A DNA stretch of 64,000 bases, from NCBI GenBank assembly GCA_023078685.1, contig JALGAS010000006.1, forward strand, positions 3,224,001 through 3,288,000. The letters are read 5' to 3'. Shown here in pieces: positions 1 to 16,295 of this stretch (position 1 is its first letter; every line of letters begins with the position of its first letter). Below the pieces are notes generated by a model. It worked only from the letters and a program-made list of their open reading frames with translations. It ran no database searches and was not told the DNA's origin. This DNA is from Neopestalotiopsis rosae (lineage: Eukaryota > Ascomycota > Sordariomycetes > Amphisphaeriales > Sporocadaceae). The position numbers and the translations under genes were made by a program.

Positions 1-1357
1 AACGAGAGGAAAATAGCCGAGATGTTGATAACACGCGCAAGGCTTCTGCTCGGGGCCGAGATACATAAGCCAAGCTCGATTCCGACGATACAAGCATTAT
101 TACAAATGAGCGCGCGAGATCTCGCATACGGCCAGGTGTCCCAAGCATGGACGTACAGCGGTATAGCCTTTAGAATGGCTCACGACATGGGCCTGCGGCA
201 TAGTAGCGGCTCCATCTATAGCCTGGGCAACTTAAATGCAGAGGATCTCGAGATACGGAGGCGCTGTTTCTGGAGCTGTTATTTCTGGGACAAGTAAGTT
301 CATTTCCCTTTGCGTGAACAAGTCGACTGATGCTGACCACTAAACTCCCTGTAGAGCAATGAGTCTCTATCTTGGTCGGATGCCTACCATGACCGAGCTA
401 CCATCAGTTCACTATCCGGAGCTCCTGGATGACTTCCAAGAACATGACCTCTGGGTACCCGACGATGCGCCAACAGCAGGTCCAGATGATTCGACTCCCG
501 TGTTCCCGCCCATGAAATTCCACATCGTTTCCAGTTTTGTAAATGTCTGTAAGCTTGCAGTCATCATCAGCGATATAATTACCTGTCTGTACTCAGGACG
601 CCATGGAGAAGATGTAAACGTGGCTTCAAGGGCTATCAGGGAGAGGTTGGATTCGTGGAGAGCACTTACGCCAGAACATCTGAAGATCGATCCGAATAAC
701 CTGCCCGAGATATGCCCGGTGCCCCATGTTGTCAGCCAGAAGTAAGTTACCCACCCAGATGTTCTTTAGTCAGAGAGCTGGAGCTGACCTGAATCCAGCC
801 TACTGTATGATGCCACCACTATACTTCTTCATCGACCTTTCAACTCGTCCGCAGTACATCACGCAGCATGCCGTCAGGCTGCCGACAGTGCAGAGAAATT
901 GATTCTGCTTCAGGAGCGGACTCACGGTCTCGCTAAACTGTCCTTCTTGTCGGCGTACTGCATTTACACAGCTGCCTCTGTACTGGTACAAGACGCAAAA
1001 GCAGGCGAGCCCGTTGCCAGCAGGAGGATAGAGACATTTTTGCGAACGCTGGCCACAGCGGCCAAGACTTGTAATCTGATCCAGCGCAGTATGGACATTA
1101 TCACAAGCAGTCTCAACTCTGAGGCGACGCCGCCGGTAGCTGTCACCAAGTCAGAAGAACCCTCTGACAACAGCCTGCTGACAAGGCAGTGTCTTCCAGC
1201 TTTTCTCTACCAGGATACCCATCTCGACTACGCAGCGCCCGGTCCCAACGTGGGTGGAATGGAGCTGGATGCCTCATCACTGTTAGACTGCTATCCGGAA
1301 CAGCACATGGAAAGCTCGAGCTCAACAGGGAATTGGTACATGTCTCCAGGACAATGA
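1..1357 (+). CDS. Zn-cluster transcription factor, C-terminal part (NIT4/NirA-like), 5' truncated by window edge
   Basis: Three exons: <1-293, 355-741 and 799-1357, with GTAAGT donors at 294 and 742; both junctions split a codon and restore the frame. The protein carries the fungal-specific transcription factor middle homology region: a helical run ending in FWSCYFWDKAMSLYLGR, then a LLHRPF-type block after the second intron (around 824-841) and a YCIYTAASVL block (around 956-985). This pattern is typical of the NIT4/NirA group of nuclear regulators. The DNA-binding Zn2Cys6 cluster must lie upstream of the window and is not seen. The tail after about 1110 is Ser/Pro/Glu-rich and probably an activation segment. 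It lies about 1 kb upstream of, and on the same strand as, the dioxygenase gene, so it could regulate it, but nothing in the sequence proves this. Family assignment is fairly sure; the exact regulator type is not. Confidence 0.85.
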
Positions 1358-2319
1358 TATCCAGACTAGAAGAGGAAGTCGATGTATCGTGGGGTTCTCG
1401 TCCAAGGCATGCTTCTAGATTTCCCATACGATGCCAGGTTGTTGACTGATATCCAGTCATGATGACTGAAGGAGAACATCATCTTGACAAAACAACATCG
1501 ATGAAAGGCAGTATCCACAATCATATTGTTATTTATAATAAGAAAATGATTCCCCCAATGTCATTAATGCTAGCCCATACAAGTCTCCCAGCGAGCTAGG
1601 AATCTCTTTCATGTCTGGTGCCTGTTCCTCGCGGAAGACGTGAAATTCAGGATTGCTATTATTTTGGAGCAAACTATTCCAGTAATGATATAAGCTTGGT
1701 GTTACTCAAGTATTCCATTGTACATATACAAAATTCCATCGGCAATTCTCTTTTCACAGTGGGGCCGATGTCAAAGCCCCAAGTCCATTGGCGTGCAAGA
1801 GAATTGTCATCAGAGTGCAGTGACCGGCAAACGTTGACCCCGCAGTCCCGCATTGAACTCCCGACCTCTGATCGACCCCGCGTCAACGCGTTACCTGTGT
1901 GCATCAACCTCATCGTCGACTGCATGGCCCAGAGTAAACCAAAGATGGCGCGGACGTCTCGGCCCTGACCTGTAGGTCTTGCTACAAGTCTAGCAACAGT
2001 CATGGGATTTCTTGGTAGAAGATGTCCATTCTGGTTGTCGTTTCACCCATTTGCAATCGCCCATTTCCCGTCGAATTATCTATAATATCAATTGCCGGAT
2101 CGCAGTTCAAGTAACCTATACGAGCTTGCATGCGATGGGGACCCGATGACCGATTGATCACCTCAGCATTTATAAGGCACTAGGTCATTATGTATAGTGT
2201 TTGTTTGACTATATAGTCCTGTATAGACTTTTGTATCTTCAACCCGATTCTTCCCTATTGTCCCTTATCTTGCCTCTCCCATAATCCGCATTAGGCCGTC
2301 CCTGCTCCCAAACGACACC
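1358..2319. other. Intergenic region between regulator and dioxygenase
   Basis: No convincing gene. Open frames on both strands (for example around 1618-1968) lack ATG starts or introns and have no recognisable motif. The downstream part is the dioxygenase promoter. Confidence 0.5.
2170..2319 (+). promoter_or_regulatory. Putative core promoter and leader of the dioxygenase gene
   Basis: A TATAAG element at about 2171 lies about 150 bp before the ATG. It is followed by a pyrimidine-rich leader (about 2235-2300), the usual layout of filamentous-fungal promoters. The ATG at 2320 has a favourable ACACC context. Confidence 0.4.
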
Positions 2320-3496
2320 ATGTCTTCAGGATACAACGGACCGCCGCTGCTAGATCTCACGATCGATAACATCACCCCAAACACTAACCTGATCAACGCC
2401 CAGTGCAAAGATGCGCGGCTCAAGTACCTCATGTCGCGCCTCGTGACGCATCTGCATGACTTTGCCCGAGAGACCCGGCTTAGCACCGAGGAATGGATGG
2501 CAGCACTGAACTTTCTAGTGGCGTGTGGTCAAATCAGCAGCGACGTTCGCCATGTGAGTAGTCCGCGGCGCTGAAACTCCCAACAGCTCTTTCGTATTTG
2601 CGACCCAGATATACAGACAGACAAGAACGATTTGCTGACATGATTCCCTTCTTGCTTGTAGGAATTCATCCTCCTCTCCGACGTCCTCGGCCTCTCGCTG
2701 CTCGTCGACAGCATCAACCACCCCAAGCCGCCGGCGTCGACCGAGGGCTCGGTGCTGGGGCCCTTCCACACGCACGACGCCCCCACCATGCCCAACGGCG
2801 GCGCCATGTCGACGGACCCCGAGGGCGAGCCCATGCTGTGCGTGTGCGTGGTCCGCGACACGGACGGCAGGCCCATCCGGGGCGTCAAGATCGACATTTG
2901 GGAGACGGACAGCAGCGGGCACTACGACGTGCAGCACGAAGGGCGCGACGAGAGCGGCCCCTCGGAGCGCTGCGTCATGGAGAGCGACGACCAGGGCGTC
3001 TTTTGGTTCAAGGCCATCAAGCCCGTCAGCTATCCCATCCCGCACGACGGCCCCGTCGGCAAGCTGCTCGATCGCCTGGGGCGGCACTGCTGGCGGCCGG
3101 CGCACTTGCACTTTATGTTTGACAAGCCTGGTCTTGACAAGCTCATCACGTATGTCTTACCTTTTCTTCTCTTGCGTATATGATCTGCAATCATTCCTGT
3201 CGGGACATACCCTAATTCATAACAGTGCCCTGTACCTGCGAGGAGACCCCTACGAAACGTCAGACGCCGTATTTGGCGTCAAGCAGAGCCTCATTGTGGA
3301 CCTGGACAAGGTCGACAAGGACACGGCCGCCAAGTATGATGCCAAGGAAGGAACATGGCTGCTGAGGCACGAATTCGTCCTGGTGACGGAGAAGGAGACG
3401 CAGGACCTGCGGGACAGGAACGCCGTCGAGGCGCTCGAGAAGTTGGGTTTGAGAATGAAGCTGGTGGACCATCTTCCCGTACCGGAGCTGGACTAG
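2320..3496 (+). CDS. Intradiol ring-cleavage dioxygenase, probably hydroxyquinol 1,2-dioxygenase
   Basis: Exons 2320-2553, 2662-3149 and 3226-3496 give 330 residues. The N-terminal helical domain (about 20-100) is followed by the beta-sandwich catalytic domain. All four non-haem Fe(III) ligands of the family are visible: Tyr166 (in GHYDVQ), Tyr202 (in YPIPHDGPVG), His226 and His228 (in RPAHLHF). The spacing 36-24-2 equals that of bacterial catechol 1,2-dioxygenase. The GHYDVQ wording resembles hydroxyquinol dioxygenases more than catechol ones. Such enzymes cleave hydroxylated aromatic rings between the two hydroxyls, giving (maleylacetate-type) ring-opened acids in aromatic catabolism; no signal peptide is seen, so it is probably cytosolic. 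Substrate is inferred, chemistry is well supported. Confidence 0.93.
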
Positions 3497-8282
<4,786 letters not shown>

Positions 8283-10786
8283 AAGGTTCTTTAATGATTC
8301 TTTGAATAGCCTGTTGGTCTTTTAATGGCGGGGTCCTCGTTTTCCTAGCGTTTTTATTGGGTGCATTTTGGGGTCATTTTTCAGGTTTTGCCTATATTTT
8401 TTCCCATCTGGAAACATTCTCGGATTGTTTATAGAAAGAAATGTGATGGGGGAAGAGTGGGAACACAACAACACACCAAAGTGTGACGATCTGTCTAGAA
8501 GAGACAGTGTCACCAAAAAGTATATATCATGTGGTAGAATCATGAGACAGAGCCCTAAAGAAGGCTTATGAAACCTGCAAAATTTGTGAATTGTTACCCG
8601 CATGTGATCTGTGACCAGGTAGTGATACATATATGCAGCAGAAATCAATTATATGAAAAGGTGCATCAGTCACACGGCAGCAGCGTCCCGAAGTGGCACA
8701 ATTGCTGTTGGTGTCCAGTACCTTTGAAAATGCAGGCGGTCGATTGCACTGCTGGACGATTTACCAGTATACCCGTCCCCTCGAGATGCCGCGATCCGCG
8801 TGTCAAGCAGGTACTCAGGTAGGTTGTGTTGCGGAACCGACAAATCTAGAAGAGAGACATGCAATTCCGTGTTTTGTTATAGTTTCACGGAACCCATTCG
8901 AACCAACGACCATTTACCCTTAACGGCTTGCCGACAGAAAATGACAATGTGCTTCCGAGAAAATCAGTATACAAGGGTCCTTCCTAACCGAAACTGATTT
9001 CAGAAATCCATTATGACTGGCCACAAGGCGCTTAAGCATCTTTTTTGGCAATCGTGCGCCGGCCCCTCATCAGTTGCTCTACTCCATCCAACAAAGGGAA
9101 GAAGGGGCGGGGAAATGGCGGTATTACACAAGCTGTACTGCGAGACTTTGCTGCCCAATGCTATTGCGGTGAGGGGGGCGGGTAACCAATACTTTTGTCA
9201 CCTGGAGGGGTCCAGAACCACCAGACCCCCAATCCATCAACTACTACTACATGGTGCATAACCTCTTTTGAAGCTGTAGTAGTGTAGGGCTTTTTTCTTT
9301 TCTTGGCGGGCTATTTCTAGACGTGGCGGCCAGCGGTAAAATAAAGCAGCAGCCCAATGAAGCACTTGCAACCTGGAAGCTTTTCTAATGCGAGATGTTT
9401 GTTGGGACGGATTATGTCCTAGATTGTATTGCTCCAAGGCAAATGTATCAGATATCCGTACTGGGTGTTTTGCACTGTGATTGCGATACGAGCTGGTGTA
9501 GGGAAAAAAGGCAATGCCGCTATAATACGTGCAGTAGCCAGCTGAGAGGAGGGAGACACTGGAAATGCTCCATCATTATCGTGTGTATGCACGACATTGT
9601 ACAGCCCTGGACATTGCCACTTGAACTAAAGGTTCGCTGCTCCCTCTGACACATGTCATGAAGGCACCTGTAGGTTGTAGGCAACAAACACACTGCTATG
9701 TGCCATGACTACTGGCAAATATGTAGTAAGCAGTAGTCGTGGCGTAGTTGAAGGCCTCCCAGTTCTCATTTCTGAAAATGACGACATTCCCGTACGGTAG
9801 TGAATGGGCGTTGAATTAACGTTAGTGTCCGGTTCATCTGAAAACTTGTTCGCGGATCTCTTGGTTAGAAATATATTAAAAAACCTCGAGATACCAGTGG
9901 GAGCCAACCGCTAAATATCCAGACTTGTGAATGACAGGCCAAGGATCCATAATTTTAAGGAAAAAGTGATTCAAACCTCCAGCTGTGCCTGCGAGATCTT
10001 CATACACAATCAAGAAACAATCATTATTATCTGGGTCTCTCTTTTCTTATTTCCGCGCTTTGGATGCAAGAGACGAACACAGTGCAGCCAAATATAAACG
10101 AGGAACAAACCTTCTTCGATTAGACCCCGCCTGCCAACAAGCATAAGCTCTTGGGGGCACTACGAGCCCTGTCGGCCCTGTTGGCATAAACCACATCAGG
10201 CGGTCCGCTGGGAAAAAGCCCCCCTGCAATCCCTGTGATCTGCTCCCGCCTCCACCGAATCAGCACACGCAGCGTTGCTCGTCAACCCAGTGCAGCCGCC
10301 CGGGCTTCAACGAGAGAAGGGTGTCTGCGTCCGTCGAATGCAACTCGCAGTGTGGTAGTTGTGCCACACCTGTTTCCGACCGTCCATTCGACCTGTGATT
10401 GATCCTCTGGCCGAAGCGCTAGATAACTCCCCTCGACGACAAGACACTGGACACTGGATTGAGATCTTTTGCAACATTGATCGGTGTGCAAAAAAGCCGG
10501 AATTGCATTGACATCACCGACAGCTTTTGTCCCGACCACCCTCACTCGGGAGATCGACCGCCGGTTTGCCTCAGAGGACACTGACAACGCAGCCCTTCCC
10601 TGCCGAATTCACACCAGCTGTCGGGCCCCGGTTGGGCTCCCATGGTGGAACCACGATACTAAACCCGCCAGCCCTCCAGCGTGCCAGGTGCCACTGGAGC
10701 TCAACGGAGAGGAAGCGCCGCAGTCGGTCGGATTCTAACCTGCCTGCCTGCTGCCTTGCTTTTATCAGCCCACCAAAACAGCAGTC
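8283..10786. other. Intergenic region, no gene seen
   Basis: It contains the 3' untranslated region of ATP sulfurylase and the promoter of the next gene. Short open frames are present on both strands, but none has an ATG in context together with a recognisable motif or splice pattern. Nothing repeated or RNA-like was noticed. Confidence 0.45.
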
Positions 10787-13549
10787 ATGGGTTCTGTGTC
10801 GCGAGATAGGGCGGTCGACCCCTCCGACATATCGGGCAGCGTCGCCACCGCCAGCGACGAGCGACTCCGGCGTACCAAGAGCGAGCGAGTTAAAGGCGAA
10901 AAGGACAGCAGGGACCGCTCCCGCGAACGCACCCGGGACAAGGACAGAGACAGAGAACATCGCCACCGCAGCAGCCACAAGACCAAGTCGCGCAGCTCCA
11001 AGATGGCCGCCGACGGCGAGTCGCAGACGTCGACGACGCCCCACCGCCGGCACCGCACCGAGGAGGAGAAGCAGCGGCACCGCGAGCGCAAGGAGGAGCG
11101 CGAGAGAGAGCGCGAGGAGAGGAAGAAGAATTCGAGCATGAGCGACCTGGTGCCCGAGATGAGCAGGAGCTCGCTGCAGTCGAGCAGGGTCAGTCTGCCG
11201 TACCCGTCGTTTAGCAAGGCACACAGCAAGGAGGATGTCTCCGCCGTTCGACAGGCCGAACGTGAACCACCGACGCCTGAGCCCACCGACCTGGGCCCCA
11301 AGCCAAGCAGGAGATCCAAGTCACCCAAGCGATCGGGAAGCAGTGCTAGTAGCACCAGAAAGGCGAGTGTCAAGAAGGAGAATCGGCCACCCAGCCCTCC
11401 AGAGACGGAAATGTCCGAGGACAAGAGGCAGAGCCGAACATCAACCCCACGGACAAGAGATAGCGATGATCGCGCTGCAGATAGACCGGACTCCAGGACA
11501 AGCGGTATTTCGAGGTCGAGTTCGCGTCGGGACGACAAGTCCAAGCTGTCGACCAAGTCCAAGGCCTCTAGCCAAGCTACATATATCAAGTCTTCAGGTA
11601 GATCGCCCCCGGGTGTTCATATAATGGACGACGAGGATTCGTCGATTGTAAGTGACGACAAAACGGCCGGTGCTCGTTCCGCCGCCACCTCTATACTACC
11701 AAAACGAATGGACTCGAAAAGGTCGAGACGTTCTGATCCGCTGGATGACGATTCACCCGATTCGGTACAGGACTCGTCGCCAAAGACTCCTACAGTGACA
11801 ACGCAATTTCCTCCGCCTCCGCCCATGTTCTCACATGAGAAGCAACCATCACCATTAATGTTTATGGCAGATGATCGGCCTACGGATCGGCCTACACCTT
11901 CGGCGACTCCCATGAGTGATTTTGGTGCTCCACCGCCGCCGCCTCCGCCACCACCACCTCTGAATATCCAAGAGGTACCTAGGATTGACTATCTTTTGCA
12001 GAATGGTGGCTTGATGCAACCTATACCCAAGAGTTTCCTTTCCGCATTACCGAGACCAAATGGCACGAGACCATCCAATCCACCCCTGGCTGGTTCCGAT
12101 GTATTGTTCGCGCCCTTCTATGACCTTCTCAGCAAATACCAAACTGTGCTCCACAAGCAGGGTTCCGTAGCAGTGGCCACGGGTCATCGTTCGGTAGCAC
12201 GGCGTCTGCTTGACAGGCTAGAAGATGTCTTTTCTCGAGACCTGCCCGAAGAAGGATGTCACTGTGTCATGTGTCAGCAAAGACCCGATGAGCATCACGG
12301 ACTTGGTTGGGGAGAGGTGCTGGAAAGAGTTGGAGGGCGAGTGGAAATGCCCAGCTGGCCACCGTTTGACCTTGCAGACATGAGTGAAGCCACTATCAAT
12401 CACGTCCGTCACGAACCGCCTCGACCAGCGTCACCCGTTCAATTGGACCCCGATATTGCCGAAGAATTCAGAGATCACTATCTTCGGCAATCCAAGAAAG
12501 TCAAATCTGCAGTGGACAAGTGGATGAATACTTGTAACGAAGCGCCAGCACCGCCGCCATCGGATATCGACGACGAGACGCTCACCTTTGCCATCCTGAC
12601 CAGCCTCAAGACGGAAGACCGACCCTACTTTAATGCACTCCTGGCGGGATCCCGAGATTTGGACCTGAACGTGAGAGCGCCTACGCCCAACGTACGGAAA
12701 CCACGCGCAGAGTTTGTAGTAAAGATGGGCCTTGCGCTACAAAGACTGTATCGCTTGGCTCAGCCTCCTCGCGATGCTGAAACAGCCTGTTACCTTGTCA
12801 AGAACAAATACCACCACGATGTCCTGGTTACCATCGACGATATCAGTTCACAAGAATGGGAGATATTGACTTCTGGCCGGTTCGATGGCTTTCTTTGGTC
12901 TGGTGCGGATGATGATGGTATTACGCCAACTGCCGAGTATCCTCGTGGCGCAACTCCCGCATCTGGCTTTTTCTCTCCTCCAGCCTCGCGCCCAGGAACG
13001 GGCATGTCGCGTCATGCCGGTGGTGGTGCATCGAGAAACACTACTCCCTTTTCAGGCGTCTATAGCCGTGGCGCAACGCCGGCCTCCTTCATTTCTCTCA
13101 ACTCGACAGCGACGCAAGGCCAGAGTCGACAAGCCGTATCGCACGACGAAGAGTTGGAAATAGCTGTTCTCAATGATGTCGAGCGGGAAATCTATCAGGG
13201 TATGGAAGCACTGGAAGACGCCTTTGAGAAGCTGCACCACCAAGCCGAAATGGTCCGCAATGCGCTACGAGAACGAAATGCTGGCCTAATGATGCGCATG
13301 CAGCAACGACGTGCCGGCCGCATCGACGTCCTACCCCAAAGCGGCGATAGCATGAATGGATACGAGCGACCATACTGGGCTACCGGCGAGGACGAGACCA
13401 GCGAGAGCGATTGGGGCGGTGATGACTTGGACAGCTTGGCGCCCGACGATTCAGCCAGCAACATCAGCAGCAGCCGGCATCGCAGGCCGAAGCGGAGAAC
13501 TGAACGCAGGACGCCCGCGCCCATCGAAGAAGACGACGAGGAGAACTAG
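10787..13549 (+). CDS. Large disordered protein with Arg/Glu-rich head, poly-proline tract and C-terminal coiled coil; function unknown
   Basis: Single exon, 920 residues. Residues 1-120 are very rich in Arg, Glu, Asp and Lys (repeated RSRERTRDKDRDRE-like text), followed by a Ser-rich disordered part to about 330. A ten-proline run sits at 382-391. The middle part (about 430-700) looks folded and contains a CHCVMC cluster (Cys491, Cys493, Cys496) that could bind a metal. Residues about 788-847 are predicted by eye to be helical/coiled coil, and the tail is acidic with a RRPKRRTERR basic patch that could be a nuclear localisation signal. The overall look is of a conserved nuclear or cortical scaffold of filamentous ascomycetes, but I do not recognise the family. 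High G+C codon use and one long exon make the gene itself secure. Confidence 0.88.
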   Translation: MGSVSRDRAVDPSDISGSVATASDERLRRTKSERVKGEKDSRDRSRERTRDKDRDREHRHRSSHKTKSRSSKMAADGESQTSTTPHRRHRTEEEKQRHRERKEEREREREERKKNSSMSDLVPEMSRSSLQSSRVSLPYPSFSKAHSKEDVSAVRQAEREPPTPEPTDLGPKPSRRSKSPKRSGSSASSTRKASVKKENRPPSPPETEMSEDKRQSRTSTPRTRDSDDRAADRPDSRTSGISRSSSRRDDKSKLSTKSKASSQATYIKSSGRSPPGVHIMDDEDSSIVSDDKTAGARSAATSILPKRMDSKRSRRSDPLDDDSPDSVQDSSPKTPTVTTQFPPPPPMFSHEKQPSPLMFMADDRPTDRPTPSATPMSDFGAPPPPPPPPPPLNIQEVPRIDYLLQNGGLMQPIPKSFLSALPRPNGTRPSNPPLAGSDVLFAPFYDLLSKYQTVLHKQGSVAVATGHRSVARRLLDRLEDVFSRDLPEEGCHCVMCQQRPDEHHGLGWGEVLERVGGRVEMPSWPPFDLADMSEATINHVRHEPPRPASPVQLDPDIAEEFRDHYLRQSKKVKSAVDKWMNTCNEAPAPPPSDIDDETLTFAILTSLKTEDRPYFNALLAGSRDLDLNVRAPTPNVRKPRAEFVVKMGLALQRLYRLAQPPRDAETACYLVKNKYHHDVLVTIDDISSQEWEILTSGRFDGFLWSGADDDGITPTAEYPRGATPASGFFSPPASRPGTGMSRHAGGGASRNTTPFSGVYSRGATPASFISLNSTATQGQSRQAVSHDEELEIAVLNDVEREIYQGMEALEDAFEKLHHQAEMVRNALRERNAGLMMRMQQRRAGRIDVLPQSGDSMNGYERPYWATGEDETSESDWGGDDLDSLAPDDSASNISSSRHRRPKRRTERRTPAPIEEDDEEN

Positions 13550-13888
13550 GGTCATTTCACGAGCTATATAACGAAGGTCACGTACAGTGCGTTTACGAGC
13601 ATGAAGGCATTCCATGGCCATGGACTGCTTTGGGATTCTGGGTTTGGGGAATTGCTGGACGAGATCTATCAAAGCGATATGTTCAAAATCAGCGAAATGG
13701 GCGACGAAGAATGCGCTCAACACAAGAAGACTGAATCTAGCCTTGGCTTGATCGCAGTCAAGCGAATGGAACATGGCACGCTGCATCAAGGCATGGAATT
13801 CATTTCATGTCTCTTGAGCATTTTTTGCATTATATCGGAGTTGGGCAGGTTTTCTTCTGCCGTCATTGTATTTCTTGTTTTCTCGTTT

Positions 13889-14035
13889 AGTGGAAATGTC
13901 AGGTTCGGGCCTTGTAGACGAGGTCCCCGGATTTAATGACGATGCGAGTTGATGAGGTGGACTTGACCGAGGTTCACCTTGTAAATGGAGAGAATATACC
14001 AATTGCATCTTAACTTTATAAGAAAGTGCATAAAG
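13889..14035 (+). repeat. Diverged repeat A, copy 1
   Basis: It matches 15399-15540 in the same orientation. Both begin AGTGGAAAT.TC, share GGCCTTGTA, and run to ATACCAATTGCATCT. On the minus strand both encode the same peptide remnant LRCNWY-LS followed by GQV. Many differences are G-to-A or C-to-T changes, as left by repeat-induced point mutation. Confidence 0.7.
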
Positions 14036-14135
14036 CGAATCACAGTAATGGTGTCAGTCTTGTCTTCTTGATATTCAACTTTCACCGATAATTTAACTAA
14101 GATTCTTATGGAAAGGGTAGTAAATACACTACCTA

Positions 14136-14400
14136 AGCACAATTCTGCGCATAATAAAAACTAAGAATATAGAAAGAACCAAAAAAAAATTTAAAATAAA
14201 ATTATATAAAAAATATATAAAAGCTTTTTTTTTTTAGAAAAGAAACTACCTTTTTTTTTATTTTAAATAAATTTTTTAAAAAATAATAATATAAAAAAAA
14301 ATTAGGAAAATAAAGGGAGAGAAATATAAATTTTATAATATTTATAATTTTTATATAAAAATTTCTCCTTAATAATTATACCTATTGGACTTATACCAAC
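14136..14400 (+). repeat. AT-rich repeat family, copy 1 (plus orientation)
   Basis: It starts TAAGCACAATTCTGCGCATA, then long A/T tracts. It matches the reverse complement of about 25740-25905, and more weakly of about 30900-31060, in the order of landmarks: half-palindrome, A-rich part, T-run, A/T tail. Probably a short non-autonomous transposon or its relic. Confidence 0.6.
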
Positions 14401-14654
14401 TAAATTCGATTATATCCGGATTATTAATTTGCCGCAAAAATTGATTTCGAATTTAAATATCACAATTTCCAAGAGAGTCTACTAATATTAACTAACTTGT
14501 TCCAACGCGGCCTGTTAAACGCATGAGGATGAGTATAAACAGAATTTAACCATCAATGATGGGATCGAGACAAGAAATGGTGGGTATAGCAATCCAATGG
14601 TTGGCCGGCTAATAAGACAGGCGTCGGACGTTTTACTGCAATTTTCACCCTCTC

Positions 14655-14898
14655 GAGGCAGTGAAGTCGTAGCGTAGAGTCGCAACTTGTGCCAGCTCTT
14701 TAGGAAGACGTAGGCTGTTTGTATCGGGTTTCACAGACCACGACTTACTTCTGGCTGCAACTCTGACAAGCCGAGAGATATACAGGGGATGAGAGATGTT
14801 GGAATTGTTTTAATGATCAAAGATCGTGGTGCTTAATAATTTACTGAGACCTCATCATTCCAAACGGAGTTCACTAGTCACGCAGCTGCTCATCACTA
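14655..14898 (+). repeat. Diverged repeat B, copy 1
   Basis: It matches 15030-15271 head to tail. Both start GAGGCAGTGAAGT, share a block GGGATGA.AGA.GTTGGA.TTG, and end with the block CACGCAGCTGCT.ATCACTA. Spacing of the landmarks is conserved, with many transitions between them. Confidence 0.65.
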
Positions 14899-15029
14899 TA
14901 CACAAGCCAAAACCAACTCTAGTCATCCATCAATGTATAGATGCCCGTTATGCATAGACGTTGTGATCGAGTCGCATAGCATGATCCTCTGGGCTTACGT
15001 CCAGCTTTCACTGCATTGCAATCCTATAC

Positions 15030-15271
15030 GAGGCAGTGAAGTTATCATAACATGGGGCCACGGTCCGTATAAGTTCCCATGGAGACCGAGATTATTTGTC
15101 TTGGGCTTAACAGACTATAATTTCTATTTGCGATTTTCAGAGGCAGAGAAATGTAAAAGGGATGACAGACGTTGGATTTGCTGTAAAGCCCAAGGTCCGC
15201 GAAGATTTATCATCACCTGAGGCATCATTGTTACGACCGAAGTTTACTGGCCACGCAGCTGCTAATCACTA
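15030..15271 (+). repeat. Diverged repeat B, copy 2
   Basis: Partner of the copy at 14655-14898. The two B copies lie between the two A copies, giving the order A-B-B-A in one orientation. Confidence 0.65.
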
Positions 15272-15398
15272 CTCCCTTGAAATCTCGATTAGTATATTGC
15301 ACGGTCATTAAGGATCAAGAAGTCACACATTTCACAAAAGTTCACTCAATCAATTAAGATATGGATCATATATATATCTAATCTCCACAACGTACGTC

Positions 15399-15540
15399 AG
15401 TGGAAATATCAACTTCAGGCCTTGTAACGAAACTCCCAGACGTAATAGTTATGCGAGTAATCTGGTTGACTTGGCCAATGTTTATAGCAAACGAGAGGAC
15501 ATACCAATTGCATCTCAAATGCATAAGAAAACCCGGAGCA
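15399..15540 (+). repeat. Diverged repeat A, copy 2
   Basis: Partner of 13889-14035. Compared with copy 1 it has ATATC for ATGTC, AACTTCAGG for AGGTTCGGG and similar G-to-A changes, so it appears the more mutated copy. Confidence 0.7.
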
Positions 15541-16000
15541 GATACAGCATTGCATATCAGCACTCCTGTATTTAATTTAGATTGTAGTGAATGTTTCCAC
15601 ATCAGATCTAGACATAGGTACGTCACTATCGCCTCTTACAAGACCTTCCACCAAGCACTCTCCTACAAATCATCTGGAACTCAAACAATCTCGCGAATGA
15701 GCAATCATTCTTGCGTTCCTGCCATTTCCACTCTCATCATCACCTGGAAATCGAACAATCGCGCGAATCTCTTGCGAAACAATATTTCCCTTACTTCCTC
15801 CCAATTCCTCCCACCCCCCGCGGACACAGAACTACTGTTCAGCCTTCCTGCTTATCATGTGTGCCTTTCTTCTACACCATCGGTAACGGCACAACTCTGG
15901 CAAAGCAACGCAAGATGGCTATCGGTTGATATTCCTGTCACCTTTGCGTGGTATATTTCCCACCTTTTAACCTTCGCGACTCCAGATTGCCGATGTCACA

Positions 16001-16295
16001 ATGGCAGAAGACGGTATTCAGCCCGAACAAGGCCAACCGGATGAGTTTGAGCCATCCAACAAGCTTTCCGTAAGTGACGATAACCTCGTTATCCCCATCC
16101 CTACTGTCCGCTTGGGTCTCTCCCCCGGCATGGGAGTGACCTTTTCTTATTTCCTCTGACGATCTATATGCTGACTTGTTAAAGGACTCCAAATCGCAGG
16201 GAATGTTTTGTGGTGTTCAGACCAAAGTAGCATTATTGTATCGCGAATTTGTGTTGATGAAAGCACAGCTTCTTTTACTGACGTAAATGGGTAAC
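16001..16295 (+). CDS. Possible small spliced gene, unknown function
   Basis: The ATG at 16001 follows a C/T-rich leader and opens a 23-codon exon (MAEDGIQPEQ...) that ends at 16069 before a perfect GTAAGT donor. The candidate intron 16070-16184 ends with a CTGAC branch site and TTGTTAAAG acceptor. It keeps phase 0 into DSKSQGMFCGV and reaches a stop at 16293-16295. The splice signals are good, but the product would be only about 59 residues with no family I know, and the end could be altered by a further intron. Treat it as a candidate only. Confidence 0.35.

Larger units (their letters stand above)
13550..16000. other. Gene-poor, repeat-bearing intergenic region
   Basis: It holds diverged direct repeats and an AT-rich repeat copy, listed separately. 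No intact gene is seen; open frames are short and in part come from the repeats themselves. The right end (about 15600-16000) is C/T-rich and may be the leader of the small gene at 16001. Confidence 0.5.

Noticed and set aside
2515..3111. Minus-strand frame of 198 codons opposite the dioxygenase
   Set aside because: Antisense shadow of a GC-rich exon.
10571..11589. Minus-strand Arg/Ser/Leu-rich frames opposite the start of the 920-residue gene
   Set aside because: Mirror of the Arg/Glu-rich coding strand; no motif.
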